A DNA stretch of 64,000 bases from Owenia fusiformis (Eukaryota; Annelida; Polychaeta; Sabellida; Oweniidae): positions 13,890,348 through 13,954,347 of the forward strand of contig CAIIXF020000006.1 in assembly GCA_903813345.2 (NCBI GenBank), written 5' to 3'. Below the pieces are notes generated by a model. It did not search any database, had not been told where the DNA came from, and worked only from the letters and a program-made list of their open reading frames with translations. A program made the position numbers and the translations under genes. Positions within the stretch are counted from its first letter, which is position 1; each line of letters opens with the position of its first letter. This document shows, one piece after another, positions 12,301-20,227 of this stretch.

Positions 12301-13507
12301 AAACAAGAGCCTCTGTGTATGATCGTGGAGTACATGAAGTATGGTGACCTGCATCAGTACTTAGTGAACCACGTCCCAGATAACACGCTCACACGACACA
12401 CTGGTGCTAATATCATGAGGTATGTTACATCATCGATATATTCTCTGAATTTCCTGGCCCTACCAATACTAGTAAACCCTGTCTTAATCTAGCTTGAGAT
12501 GAGTTCAATGTGCTCACATCTAGATAATCTGACCCACATGATTCAGTGTACTTTCCAGATATTAAACTACATATGTTCCAATAAAATATGAAAATAAGTT
12601 GTTTTCTATTCATTTTCTGAAAGAACTGATTCAATAACAGTTGTTCATGCATTTATTTTGTTTCTATGATTCATGAATTGTTCACTTTTTGTTATTCCAG
12701 TTATGGCTCTCTGATCTACATGGCGACGCAGATAGCATCAGGGATGAAATATTTGGAGTCACTAAATATGGTTCACCGTGACCTTGCTACCAGAAACTGC
12801 CTCGTGGGGAGCCATTACACAATAAAAATCTCTGATTTCGGCATGAGTCGTAGTCTATATAGTTCTGATTATTACCGGATAGAGGGCAGGGCAGTCCTTC
12901 CAATTCGGTGGATGGCTTGGGAGAGCATTTTACTAGTGAGTCCTGTTGATCTATTTTTAATTTCCACAACTTGATGTATGTTATTAATATTCACATTATT
13001 TTGAAGTGTACAAATCAGGTGGCAAGAATTATGCCATGTTTGACATTTAACCATTGAAGAGTTTTACCCAAAAACCCTAATTAATTATCTGTATTGCATG
13101 TATTTTGCATATATTTCCTGATTAAGTATTTTATTACTATTATTCTCAAATCTCAATGTTTCTCATATTTTCAGGGAAAATTCACATCCAAATCAGATGT
13201 GTGGAGCTTTGGTGTTACTTTATGGGAAGTTCTTACAATGGCCAAGGAACATCCTTATGAGGGCCTCACTGATGAACAAGTTATTGAAAACTGTGGACAC
13301 TTTTACCGAAATGATGGAAAGGAGAATTATCTCCCAAAACCAGATATGTGTCCAAAAGAGATTTATGACTTAATGTGTGAATGTTGGAATAGGACTGAAG
13401 CTGGGAGACCCCCTTTCCGAGAAATCCACATGTTTTTACAACGGAAAAATATGGGATTTGATCCGAAGGATGAAAAAATGAGCCTTTGTAAGGTGCCTGT
13501 TTGCTAG
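3223..13507 (+). CDS. DDR: Discoidin domain receptor tyrosine kinase (DDR1/DDR2-like), 5' partial
   Basis: Eleven exons (3223-3364, 5453-5542, 8268-8415, 8790-9314, 9664-9861, 10161-10592, 11146-11522, 11886-12013, 12222-12419, 12701-12935, 13175-13507) join in one open frame of about 935 codons ending in TAG. In order they encode most of the F5/8C discoidin domain ([34 protein letters not shown]), a DS-like domain (CNNM, SEIQFKS), a Thr/Pro-rich stalk, one transmembrane helix, a long juxtamembrane region with PPxY motifs and a Tyr kinase ([44 protein letters not shown]). This order is diagnostic of DDRs, collagen-activated receptors acting at the plasma membrane. The N-terminus is missing. 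The C-terminus runs about 20 residues past where vertebrate DDRs end. The residue in the gatekeeper position is Val (CMIVEYM), where human DDR1 has Thr (CMITDYM). Identification is firm; the DDR1-versus-DDR2 relationship cannot be assigned. Confidence 0.95.
5208..5400. mobile_element. Fold-back (hairpin) MITE in DDR intron
   Basis: The left arm (5208-5271) and right arm (5338-5400) are imperfect reverse complements over about 62 bp; a core such as GGTCATCAGTTCCGACCTC pairs with GAGGTCGGAAGTAATGACC. The 66-bp loop has no open frame. A target duplication is not evident. Confidence 0.75.
5453..5542 (+). CDS. DDR: DDR exon: discoidin domain
   Basis: A 90-nt exon in phase 0, with acceptor CTGCAG and donor GTAAGA. 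It encodes [18 protein letters not shown] and then [11 protein letters not shown], corresponding to the segment with the consensus EF-x-Y-xLxYSRDGxxW. The fold-back element at 5208-5400 ends about 50 bp before the acceptor. Confidence 0.9.
8268..8415 (+). CDS. DDR: DDR exon: end of discoidin domain
   Basis: The acceptor is TTCTTCAG and the donor GTAAGA. It encodes [20 protein letters not shown] and ends with [13 protein letters not shown], the conserved last strand of the discoidin domain. It ends after the first base of a codon, completed by the next exon as Asp. A run of ten C lies about 50 bp upstream of the acceptor. Confidence 0.93.
8790..9314 (+). CDS. DDR: DDR exon: complete DS-like domain
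   Basis: A single 525-nt exon encodes the whole discoidin-like domain that follows the collagen-binding domain in all DDRs. It starts [12 protein letters not shown] and contains [31 protein letters not shown] and a terminal [10 protein letters not shown] block. Both ends are phase 1 (split Asp and Thr codons). Confidence 0.94.
9413..9590 (+). repeat. Dispersed repeat in DDR intron (copy shared with 18.5 kb)
   Basis: This stretch is the inverted counterpart of 18525-18640. Shared blocks include TATAGTCTCCAACT, CTGTAACAAATGGCAGGT and TGACATTT-GCATG-TAATGCC. It lies between the DS-like exon and the stalk exon and so is an old insertion into the gene. No coding capacity. Confidence 0.7.
9664..9861 (+). 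CDS. DDR: DDR exon: Thr/Pro-rich extracellular stalk
   Basis: The exon encodes [19 protein letters not shown], a run of Thr, Pro and Ala, then a Gly/Asn-rich stretch. This low-complexity composition is expected for the O-glycosylated stalk between DS-like domain and membrane. The flanking splice sites (TTACAG and GTGAGT) keep frame with both neighbours. The sequence itself is not conserved; the call rests on frame, position and composition. Confidence 0.85.
10161..10592 (+). CDS. DDR: DDR exon: transmembrane helix and inner juxtamembrane
   Basis: After a short hydrophilic lead the exon encodes the hydrophobic helix [18 protein letters not shown], continuing IIIFCC, then the basic stop-transfer RMRRKKQK. 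A cytoplasmic segment containing [15 protein letters not shown] follows. The end was set at TCGG|GTAACT (10592), which leaves one base and restores frame as Asp. A second donor at 10571 (AGCG|GTATTT) is in the same phase and would remove seven residues, so alternative donor use is possible. Confidence 0.85.
11146..11522 (+). CDS. DDR: DDR exon: juxtamembrane PPxY region and kinase glycine loop
   Basis: The exon encodes a Pro-rich stretch with NPPPSY and EPPPYP, candidate WW/SH2/SH3-binding sites, then [20 protein letters not shown] and SIYAAP. The latter corresponds to the DDR1 block LQGVTGGNTYAVP, a conserved phosphotyrosine region. It ends in the kinase glycine loop ([13 protein letters not shown]) at donor GTAAGT. 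The next exon supplies the Val of GxGxxGxV. Confidence 0.93.
11640..11862. repeat. 24-bp minisatellite in DDR kinase intron
   Basis: Five consecutive 24-bp units (11731-11850; ACCATGTTCACCCCRTTGTT plus AAAA) are followed by a partial unit. Degenerate longer-spaced copies (CCGTGTTCCAATG, GGCCATGTTCCAATG) extend back to about 11640. The period is a multiple of three, so both strands are open across the array, but it is intronic and I do not call it coding. Confidence 0.85.
11886..12013 (+). CDS. DDR: DDR exon: kinase N-lobe with catalytic Lys
   Basis: The exon encodes [20 protein letters not shown] and then [18 protein letters not shown]. The Lys of VAVKIL is the ATP-anchoring residue, and the DDR-specific block ILRPDAT is preserved. 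The acceptor follows a 24-bp minisatellite in the preceding intron. Confidence 0.94.
12222..12419 (+). CDS. DDR: DDR exon: kinase alpha-C helix, hinge
   Basis: The exon encodes [19 protein letters not shown] (alpha-C Glu in NKEI, DDR-type MSKLKDPN) and the hinge [20 protein letters not shown]. The gatekeeper position is Val. Donor GTATGT; the split Ser codon is completed by the next exon. Confidence 0.94.
12701..12935 (+). CDS. DDR: DDR exon: catalytic loop and activation segment
   Basis: The exon encodes [14 protein letters not shown] (catalytic loop with HRD Asp), [20 protein letters not shown] (DFG plus the activation-loop tyrosine pair) and [13 protein letters not shown] (P+1 loop and APE-equivalent). 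All catalytic residues are intact, so the kinase should be active. Donor GTGAGT, phase 0. Confidence 0.95.
13175..13507 (+). CDS. DDR: DDR last exon: kinase C-lobe and stop
   Basis: The exon encodes [29 protein letters not shown] and ICDLM-type C-lobe helices ([20 protein letters not shown]), ending KVPVC then TAG. The DVWSFG Asp and the ENxGxFF-like block ([11 protein letters not shown]) are typical of DDRs. The tail after the last kinase helix ([13 protein letters not shown] onward) has no counterpart that I recognise. Confidence 0.95.
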   Translation, partial: GKFTSKSDVWSFGVTLWEVLTMAKEHPYEGLTDEQVIENCGHFYRNDGKENYLPKPDMCPKEIYDLMCECWNRTEAGRPPFREIHMFLQRKNMGFDPKDEKMSLCKVPVC

Positions 13508-14785
13508 CCCTATATTGGGAAATATTTGACCAAAAAGTCCTTGCTCACACCCCTCAGACAGTTAGACTGGGCTCAATTAAGTCATCATGATTGAGTCTAA
13601 ATTATATCCTAGGGGTGACAGCACTTGTGAATGAATCTTCCTGTATTTAGAGGGAATACTTGTATTATTAATTTGCATATCATATTCCAAAGCCAAGCTT
13701 TTATGCTCATACAAAGTGCTTATTGACACATACATGGACAAGACACTTAAGGTTGACAAATATGGATTGAAAAATGAATCAAGAAAAACTTTATGAGGAA
13801 TCTCTACTTTATGAGAAAGATCACAAATCATAAACAGTGCAGCTTGAGAAGTGAGATACATTGTATTGAGATTCATAAAATTCATGAATTACACAATATG
13901 CAGCTGAGAATTATGTATGAATCAGTGGGAAATTCAGCTGTAGTGTCAAAAAATGATGTTGTTAAGTGTAACAGCAGTGAAGTTTAAAACGCAATTGTTA
14001 AGTGTAACACATACAACTATGACAGCAGTGAAGTGAAAATGAAGTTGTTAAGTGTAACACACAGCAGTGAAGGAAAATGCAGTTTTATGTGTAACACATA
14101 CAGTACATGTAGTTAAGTATGAAATGCAGTTGTGAAATGTAAATGTGTTGGGAAGTGGTTGGTTGGTGTAACACATATAACTGTGAAGTGTAAATTGTGT
14201 CATACAGTTAAGTGGACACACGTTAGATACTATTAAATTAGCTTTGAAGTAATGAAGTATGAACACATGCAGTATTGTCATCGTTTAAAAGAAGTTCATA
14301 AACATCTAAGTTCTATAATACAAGCTTTCGTCCTTGAAAAGTTCAGACAAATTACTGCCGTTGTATGTTTGGTTTTTGCAAAGAAAATGACATTTGAAGT
14401 ACATTTTCTCATGCAATAGCAATGGAAGCATTTGTAACTTTGAGGCTGAATTTTTTTTAATATTATAAAGTTGCAATATTATATGATCCCTGATTTGTAC
14501 ATAAAACTTATGTACTGTATTTATAAAGCTGTAACCCTGTGAGTGTGGTGTGTCCCCTTAATTTATCTGTACATATCATTGTAAAAAAAAGAAAAATCAT
14601 TAAAATCGGGATGTGTAATTCAAGAACATTGTACAACTCTATATTGTGCCAAGATAACTTTTAACAAGTTTTGAATTGCACACCCTGATCTTATTAAATT
14701 ATACATACAGTACTTTGTGCTATATGAGGTTTTGTAAAAACTGTATATTATGAAAATAGTAGTTAGTTGTATGGAATGGATGTTA

Positions 14786-15113
14786 CAGTAAAACCTGTAT
14801 AAGGCAAACCGTATTGTTAACATTTGTTATTCATATATTCGATAATAATGTAATGAAGTTCATGGTCATTGTTCACAGTCATGCCTCCGTCACATTTTAT
14901 CTATGGCAACTGTACGGCGGCCGTGTTGTACTTTCCAAAATGGAGAGAAACATATAAAATATAGGGATAAGCAGTACGATGTAGATTTCCTATGTCACTG
15001 TAGAGCAAATGTGACTGAGGCTTATGCAGATGTTCGCATTATGCAGGTGTTCTTATATGCAGGTGTTTCTGTTAAATCAGTGTTCGCATTATAAAAATGT
15101 ACAGGTTTTACTG
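14786..15113. mobile_element. TA-flanked mariner/pogo-type MITE in DDR 3' UTR
   Basis: The terminal inverted repeats CAGTAAAACCTGT / ACAGGTTTTACTG are perfect over 13 bp and are flanked by TA on both sides, the Tc1/mariner-pogo target. The same terminal motif recurs at 44878 and 49723 in this window, and degenerately at 23608. There is no transposase; a second small element is nested inside. Confidence 0.85.
14883..15021. mobile_element. Nested 139-bp MITE (GCCTCxGTCACATTT ends)
   Basis: Left end GCCTCCGTCACATTT and right end AAATGTGACTGAGGC are inverted copies over 15 bp with one mismatch. The element sits inside the TA-flanked MITE. The 564-bp element at 32030-32593 has the same kind of ends, so they are one family. 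Confidence 0.65.
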
Positions 15114-16209
15114 TATAGTATATGTAAAACATAAAAATATCATATCGGTCATTTTGAAATCTGTAAAGTTTTGGAATTGTTGATGTTAAAAAGTTCTATG
15201 TACATGTATATCATATTTTAAAGTTGGTCAATGAGTTGAAGGTTTTATCATTTGTATAGAGCTATACACCTTAATATGTTCATATATATCTGTACCATTT
15301 ATACATGTATAGGTATTTTATAATACATGTATATTAGTTCTTAAAATTCATATACAAAGATGTCTAATGCACATTTCTGTTCACAAAATACTTTGATATT
15401 TTGTCAATTGTTATTTTCATTGGAAATATGAAACGAACTACTACTGTGCTTTGTTTATTAAATTATATACTGACATTTCAAACATTAAACAGTCTGACAG
15501 AAGTGGTGTTTTATTGCTGAATATCAAAGTAATTTGTTGTACTTGTTTTTTCAAACGATATGTGTATTTGGAACAGAAAGTTTGTGTCTTCTTCCCAAAA
15601 CATATCAGTGATGATTTTCTGACAAAAGTTAATGTGCATTTAATTTGATAAAGCATGTACCGTAATTATTATTTTAATTTATTATGATTTGTATTAAGAA
15701 TCATGCCTATGCAATATTAATACTCATGTGCTTTTAAGTGTCAGTTGGTTCAGATTTGAATTAAATGTTTATTAAAAGTAATTTTTGAAACAAAAAATTA
15801 TTTTCACAGTTTTTTCACATTATTCTCAGCTAAAGGCATGATAAATTGTTTAATTTAGCATGTATGTCTGTGACTACATATTTTGAGTTTCAAATTTTGA
15901 ATTCATAATTCTTTCTGGCACGCAACTGTTCCCAGTCCCAGAGAAACATATCTTGGCTGAGAGTTTTTAATGGTCGTGATTTTCAAATCTAAATTTAATT
16001 AGTAAGTTTGTATTGCATACATATAAGCATTTCTTCATTTTTGTGATTTATCATTTTTATCATCTTTTTTATCTGATGTTGATCATTTTATGTTCAACGG
16101 TGCCAAAGGGTTTATTTGAGTTGTGTGCTTATTTATAATTAATTTTATATACTGTGCATTTTATAACTCATTTGGCTTAATTTTGTCCATTTATGCATAC
16201 TCCATCTTC

Positions 16210-16215
16210 AATAAA
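16210..16215 (+). terminator. Candidate poly(A) signal AATAAA (DDR)
   Basis: Canonical hexamer about 2.7 kb after the DDR stop codon, in a region with no other gene to serve. It is plausible but not proven. Confidence 0.35.
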
Positions 16216-16235
16216 AGTTCATCCGCTGCAGAATA

Positions 16236-17910
16236 TTTCAAGGTTGGACATTGTTGGGTTTCTCAGTTATCAAGGATAATTTGATTCAACATTTATAATG
16301 TCAGAGATCTCAATAACCTGGATTTGGAAATTCTGGAAAATTGAGGTCTCGGTCTCACCAGATAATTCACAAAGTTCATTCATTTGTGCCTGGTAAAGTT
16401 TTTAATGACAACATGATATCCTGTATTTTAATTTCAAATTTTCCTCAGTGTCAATTAAGTTTAAACCAGGGTGTCATTAACATAATCGTTGTAAAGTTAA
16501 GAATTACTAAACCAATTGTTGTATATAATATCATAGTAAGAGAACAATGGAGTTGGGAATTCTTAACTTCACAAACATTTCTGTTAAGGACCTCCAGGTG
16601 ACTTTTTTATAGTAATAAGAATGTCCCAAGTTAGAATATCATAATGGTTGTTATAGAAAATGTAACATGGCAAATGGAAGTGGGTTAAGCAAGAAAACTC
16701 ACATGACAGACACTTCTCTTATGTTGTATAAAACCTGGTAAGATTAATTCAGGAATTGTGATACAATATAAATAGCCAAATTGATATTGTAACGCTGGAT
16801 GGAATATAAGTTCATAGCCAAAAGATGGCGCATAGTGTTTGACATAGCTGGACAACCAAATCATGCGTTCGTGAAAATTGTATTTTTATGATGATGTGTA
16901 ATTTATAGATCATATGATAGTATCATGAAACAAGTTGTTGTTTTCATCAAATCATGAAAAATATACTCATAAAATAAAAAAAAACATAAATATAATCTTT
17001 GGTTTTGTTCATCAGTAAATATATTTCTTTTACTGACTCAAATGACATTAAGTCAAGTGTACAACTACACAATAACTAGTTTTTATCCAATGCCAAGAAG
17101 AGTTTTAGGGAGATAAGTCTCCTTCTCCGGGGCATATCTTCCCGCTTAGAAAAAAAAGTTTGAAAAAAAGAAAAAATTAGAAAAATGTGAAAAAATTGAA
17201 AGAAAATTAGAAAACTCTACTTGGTATAGGATAAAGCAGTTATGTACGGTCGGTTTGGATATTGGGTTCATCCCTCGTGAGATATACACATCTACCTTCG
17301 GTCCCTATGGTCCCTCAGGTAGATATGCATATCTCCCTCTGGATAAACCCCATATCCAAAACTTCCCAGTACATAACCCTTATATATCAGTTTCACATGT
17401 TACAGTGTAATAACAAAATATCAGATCATAGTACTATATGAAAGGTGCACTTTTTTGTCACCAACATTCAGTGTTTGTATTATGAAGTCAGCAAGCAATA
17501 ATCATTCAGAATGGTCGCCATGAGTGAGCCAACATGTCAAAAACCTCATAAGATAAAAAAGAATCTAGTCTTATAAGTTTTTAACATTAAATTAGAGGTG
17601 CTATGGGACCTTTAAATCTTCAATACCTTCTATCTAATTTCTCTTTTTTTCAGAAAATAAAATTTGAATTCTTCGAGAGGCAATTTAAGTTTAGTCTATT
17701 TTTTCCAATTCAGCCAATGCATAATCACAAATGTTTTTTTAGAACTCCATATTCAATTCTTCATCCAATACTTTTCCATTGGAAGCTTCAGTCAGTAAGG
17801 ACATCATCCTCCCCTTCATTGTCTGTCAGGCAAAATTGTTTGTCAGCCTCTGTCTCATTTTTAAGATAATCTTTCATCTCTGGAATCACATTTTTACATT
17901 TTTTCAAGCG
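16236..17910. other. Intergenic, no gene seen
   Basis: AT-rich sequence with A-runs at 16977-16985 and around 17150-17210. A short imperfect palindrome, GGTCCCTATGGTCCCTCAGGT, is at about 17300. No convincing coding sequence. Confidence 0.5.
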
Positions 17911-18241
17911 GTACTAACTTCAATCATTAATTTGAATTTTTGACCTACCAGATGTTTCTTCAAACTTGTTCCGTTGAAAGCATAACAAAAATACCTTTCT
18001 GTTGGTACATTATTCTGTTATACAGAGTCCTTACTTTCAGCGGCATTTTGGTCCCCAGCTGTGAGAAGGGCTTCTCACAGCTGGGGACCAAAACGCTGCT
18101 AAATCGAGGGACAGAAAGGCAATTTTGTTTTGCTTTGAACGGAACAAGTTTGAAGAAAAACAGTGCAGTATGAGACTCACAATCCTTGATTTTCAAACAT
18201 CTGGTAGGTCAAAAATTCAAATTAATGGTCATACTTAGTAC
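17911..18241. mobile_element. Fold-back element with perfect central hairpin
   Basis: Outer arms 17926-17957 and 18195-18226 are perfect reverse complements over 32 bp, and similarity extends out to GTACTAA at both ends. The centre (18039-18068 and 18071-18100) is a second long palindrome with a two-base loop; its core TGGTCCCCAGCTGTGAGAAG is perfectly paired. Open frames on both strands here come from the symmetry. The left arm carries about 35 bp absent from the right. Confidence 0.85.
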
Positions 18242-18524
18242 AATGTGATGCTTGCAGTTATACAATTGAAAGTTTTATTCAAAGATGGATCATTATAAGG
18301 TTAAATAAATCAATTTCCCCAAAGGCCAATCATAATCAAATAAAATATTTGTTATTAGTATTTTTTCCTTTCCTATAACTGTGAAATCAAAAGAGAATTT
18401 ACCACTTCTTTAAATATATTTCGTGTAAACAAGAGTTAATAAACATGACTCTGATATGAAAAAGGGATTTTACATTTCGATTTGTAAGATTCGTAATATC
18501 ACCCCAAAGAGAACAAGGCATTTA

Positions 18525-18640
18525 CATGCTAAATGTCACTACCTGCCATTTGTTACAGATGCCTAGCTTTGAATGCCAAACAACACCCACAAAATAGTTG
18601 GAGACTATAATATGCCACCACTTGTGATGGTGACATAAAA
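18525..18640 (-). repeat. Dispersed repeat, inverted copy of the one at 9.4 kb
   Basis: It matches 9460-9590 in reverse complement (ACCTGCCATTTGTTACAG; AGTTGGAGACTATA) and ends with CACCACTTGTGATGGTGACA followed by TAAAAA. Similar TGGTGACATAAAAA or TGGGGACATAAAAA ends occur near 29775 and 29885, so this may be a repeat terminus. Confidence 0.65.
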
Positions 18641-19115
18641 ATTCTAATTTCCCATATTAGAAACTGTTTTTAATATACGCAAAACACCAGGTCTTAACTT
18701 ATTTTTTCAACCATCAAAATTATATCTATGCACATCAGATGTATTGAACTACACTTTTTGAACTAAATGACAATAACCTGGATTAAACTTCAACGGGGGC
18801 CTACAATTAATTAAGTGATCTACACAAAGCTAGAAAATATTAGTGGGATTAATTGTGAAAAAAGCAGGCCAATAGTTCATTCAAGGACAAAGCATGAATT
18901 TTTCTACTTACCATCAGAATACTACAATACCATTTTCAATGATTTACAAGGCAGAGCCCAAAAAGGCTCCATTGGAAAGACTTAAATATTGAATAACCCT
19001 CCATCCCACGAGGCAAACTTGTTTAACATGTAATTTGTTTCCAAACTATCCTCATACTGTAACTTTTGCATGTAATTTACATTTCAAGTAACAATAACAA
19101 GATAACAAAATGAAC

Positions 19116-19972
19116 TAGAAAAACAGCAACTCCACGGAGTAGCAAATCCCACCGAACAAAACATATTATGCTTATTATAACTAGTGTAAATGTTGAAATG
19201 TTTGTGCACTTTGTGATAGAAGCATGAAATTTGGCACAAAGTTAGTTTATACCATTGTGAACTAGGCATCATCATATAAAATTTGAACCAAATCCGTTGA
19301 CTGGTAAATGAGTTATCAAAGATTACGTTTTTTACGAAAATTGGCCGCCATCTTAAAATTCAGCGGCCATCTTGTAAATTATTTCTTGAACAGAGCTACT
19401 GTGTCCCTAGGCATAATCATATAAAATTTCAACCAAATCTGTTTACTGGTATTTGAGTTATCAAAGATTACGTTTTTTATGAAAAATTGCCGCCATTTTT
19501 AAGCGGCCATCTTGAAAATATTTTGTCGAACATACCTACTGTGTCCCTAAGCATTATCATATAAAATTTGAACCAAATCCATTCACTGGTATTTGAGTTA
19601 TCAAAGATTACATATTTTTACGAAAAATGGCCGCCATTTTGAAATTGAGCGGCCATCTTGAATATTTCTTTTTGTGCTAAACTCCTTTGTCCCTAGGCAT
19701 CAGCATATAAAATTTGAACCAAATCCGTCAACTTGTATTTGAGTTATCAACGATTACATTTTTTACGAAAAATGGCGGCCATTTTAAATTGAGCAGCCAT
19801 ATTGAAAATTCCTTCTCGAGCAGAGGTCCTACACTCATAAGGCATAAGCCTATAAAATTTAAACCAAATCCGTCAACCGGTATTGGAGTTATCGTTTGGA
19901 CACACGGATGGACGGACAGACGGACGGACGGCTTCTCTATATCCCCCTCGAACTTCGTTCGGTGGGATAATG
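19116..19972 (+). repeat. Pearl/Helentron-associated-type repeat element 1
   Basis: The left end has a small hairpin ACTCCACGGAGT (19129-19140) and then ATCCCACCGAAC (19146-19157). Five ~145-bp core repeats follow, beginning near 19286, 19431, 19571, 19718 and 19862. Then comes a short GACG microsatellite, and the right end GTTCGGTGGGAT (19957-19968) is the exact reverse complement of the left motif. This plan (hairpin, core repeats, tetranucleotide array, terminal motif) resembles the pearl elements of bivalves. The copy at 61.2 kb has the same layout. Confidence 0.75.
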
Positions 19973-20178
19973 AACAGACATTATCTATGTCTATATCTTT
20001 TAGTGGGGATAATAAATTGCTGTAAATCTGAAGTTCAAATCTCATTGATAACATAAAAATATAACAAAAAACACATGACTGTTCCCAAACTGCAATATAA
20101 TTTTAACTATGATAAGTTGAGATAACGTGGAACCAAAATAACTTATAAACTATAAACAGCACCTGTTAGTTTATCAAA

Positions 20179-20227
20179 ATGGTGCGACTATATACTTGCA
20201 TGCTGCTTGTGCTTTGCATTTTAACAG
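20179..20227 (+). CDS. Exon 1 of Cys-rich secreted protein (signal peptide)
   Basis: Sixteen codons plus one base, beginning at ATG in context CAAAATGG and ending at ACAG|GTGACT. It encodes almost the entire signal peptide, a common layout for small secreted proteins. Confidence 0.7.

Larger units (their letters stand above)
13508..16235 (+). other. Probable 3' UTR of the DDR gene
   Basis: No coding sequence follows the DDR stop codon for more than 2.7 kb. The region is AT-rich and carries short imperfect repeats around 13960-14200 (GTTAAGTGTAACA and GCAGTGAAG variants). It contains a TA-flanked MITE at 14786-15113. An AATAAA at 16210-16215 is a good candidate for the poly(A) signal; weaker ATTAAA variants lie upstream. 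The true 3' end needs transcript data. Confidence 0.45.

Noticed and set aside
17940-18196. Pair of ~77-codon open frames on opposite strands
   Set aside because: They are mirror images caused by the fold-back element's symmetry; no splice or composition support.
19714-20054. 100-codon frames over the pearl-like element
   Set aside because: They run through tandem core repeats and the GACG microsatellite (RTDGRTDG-type); repeat shadows.
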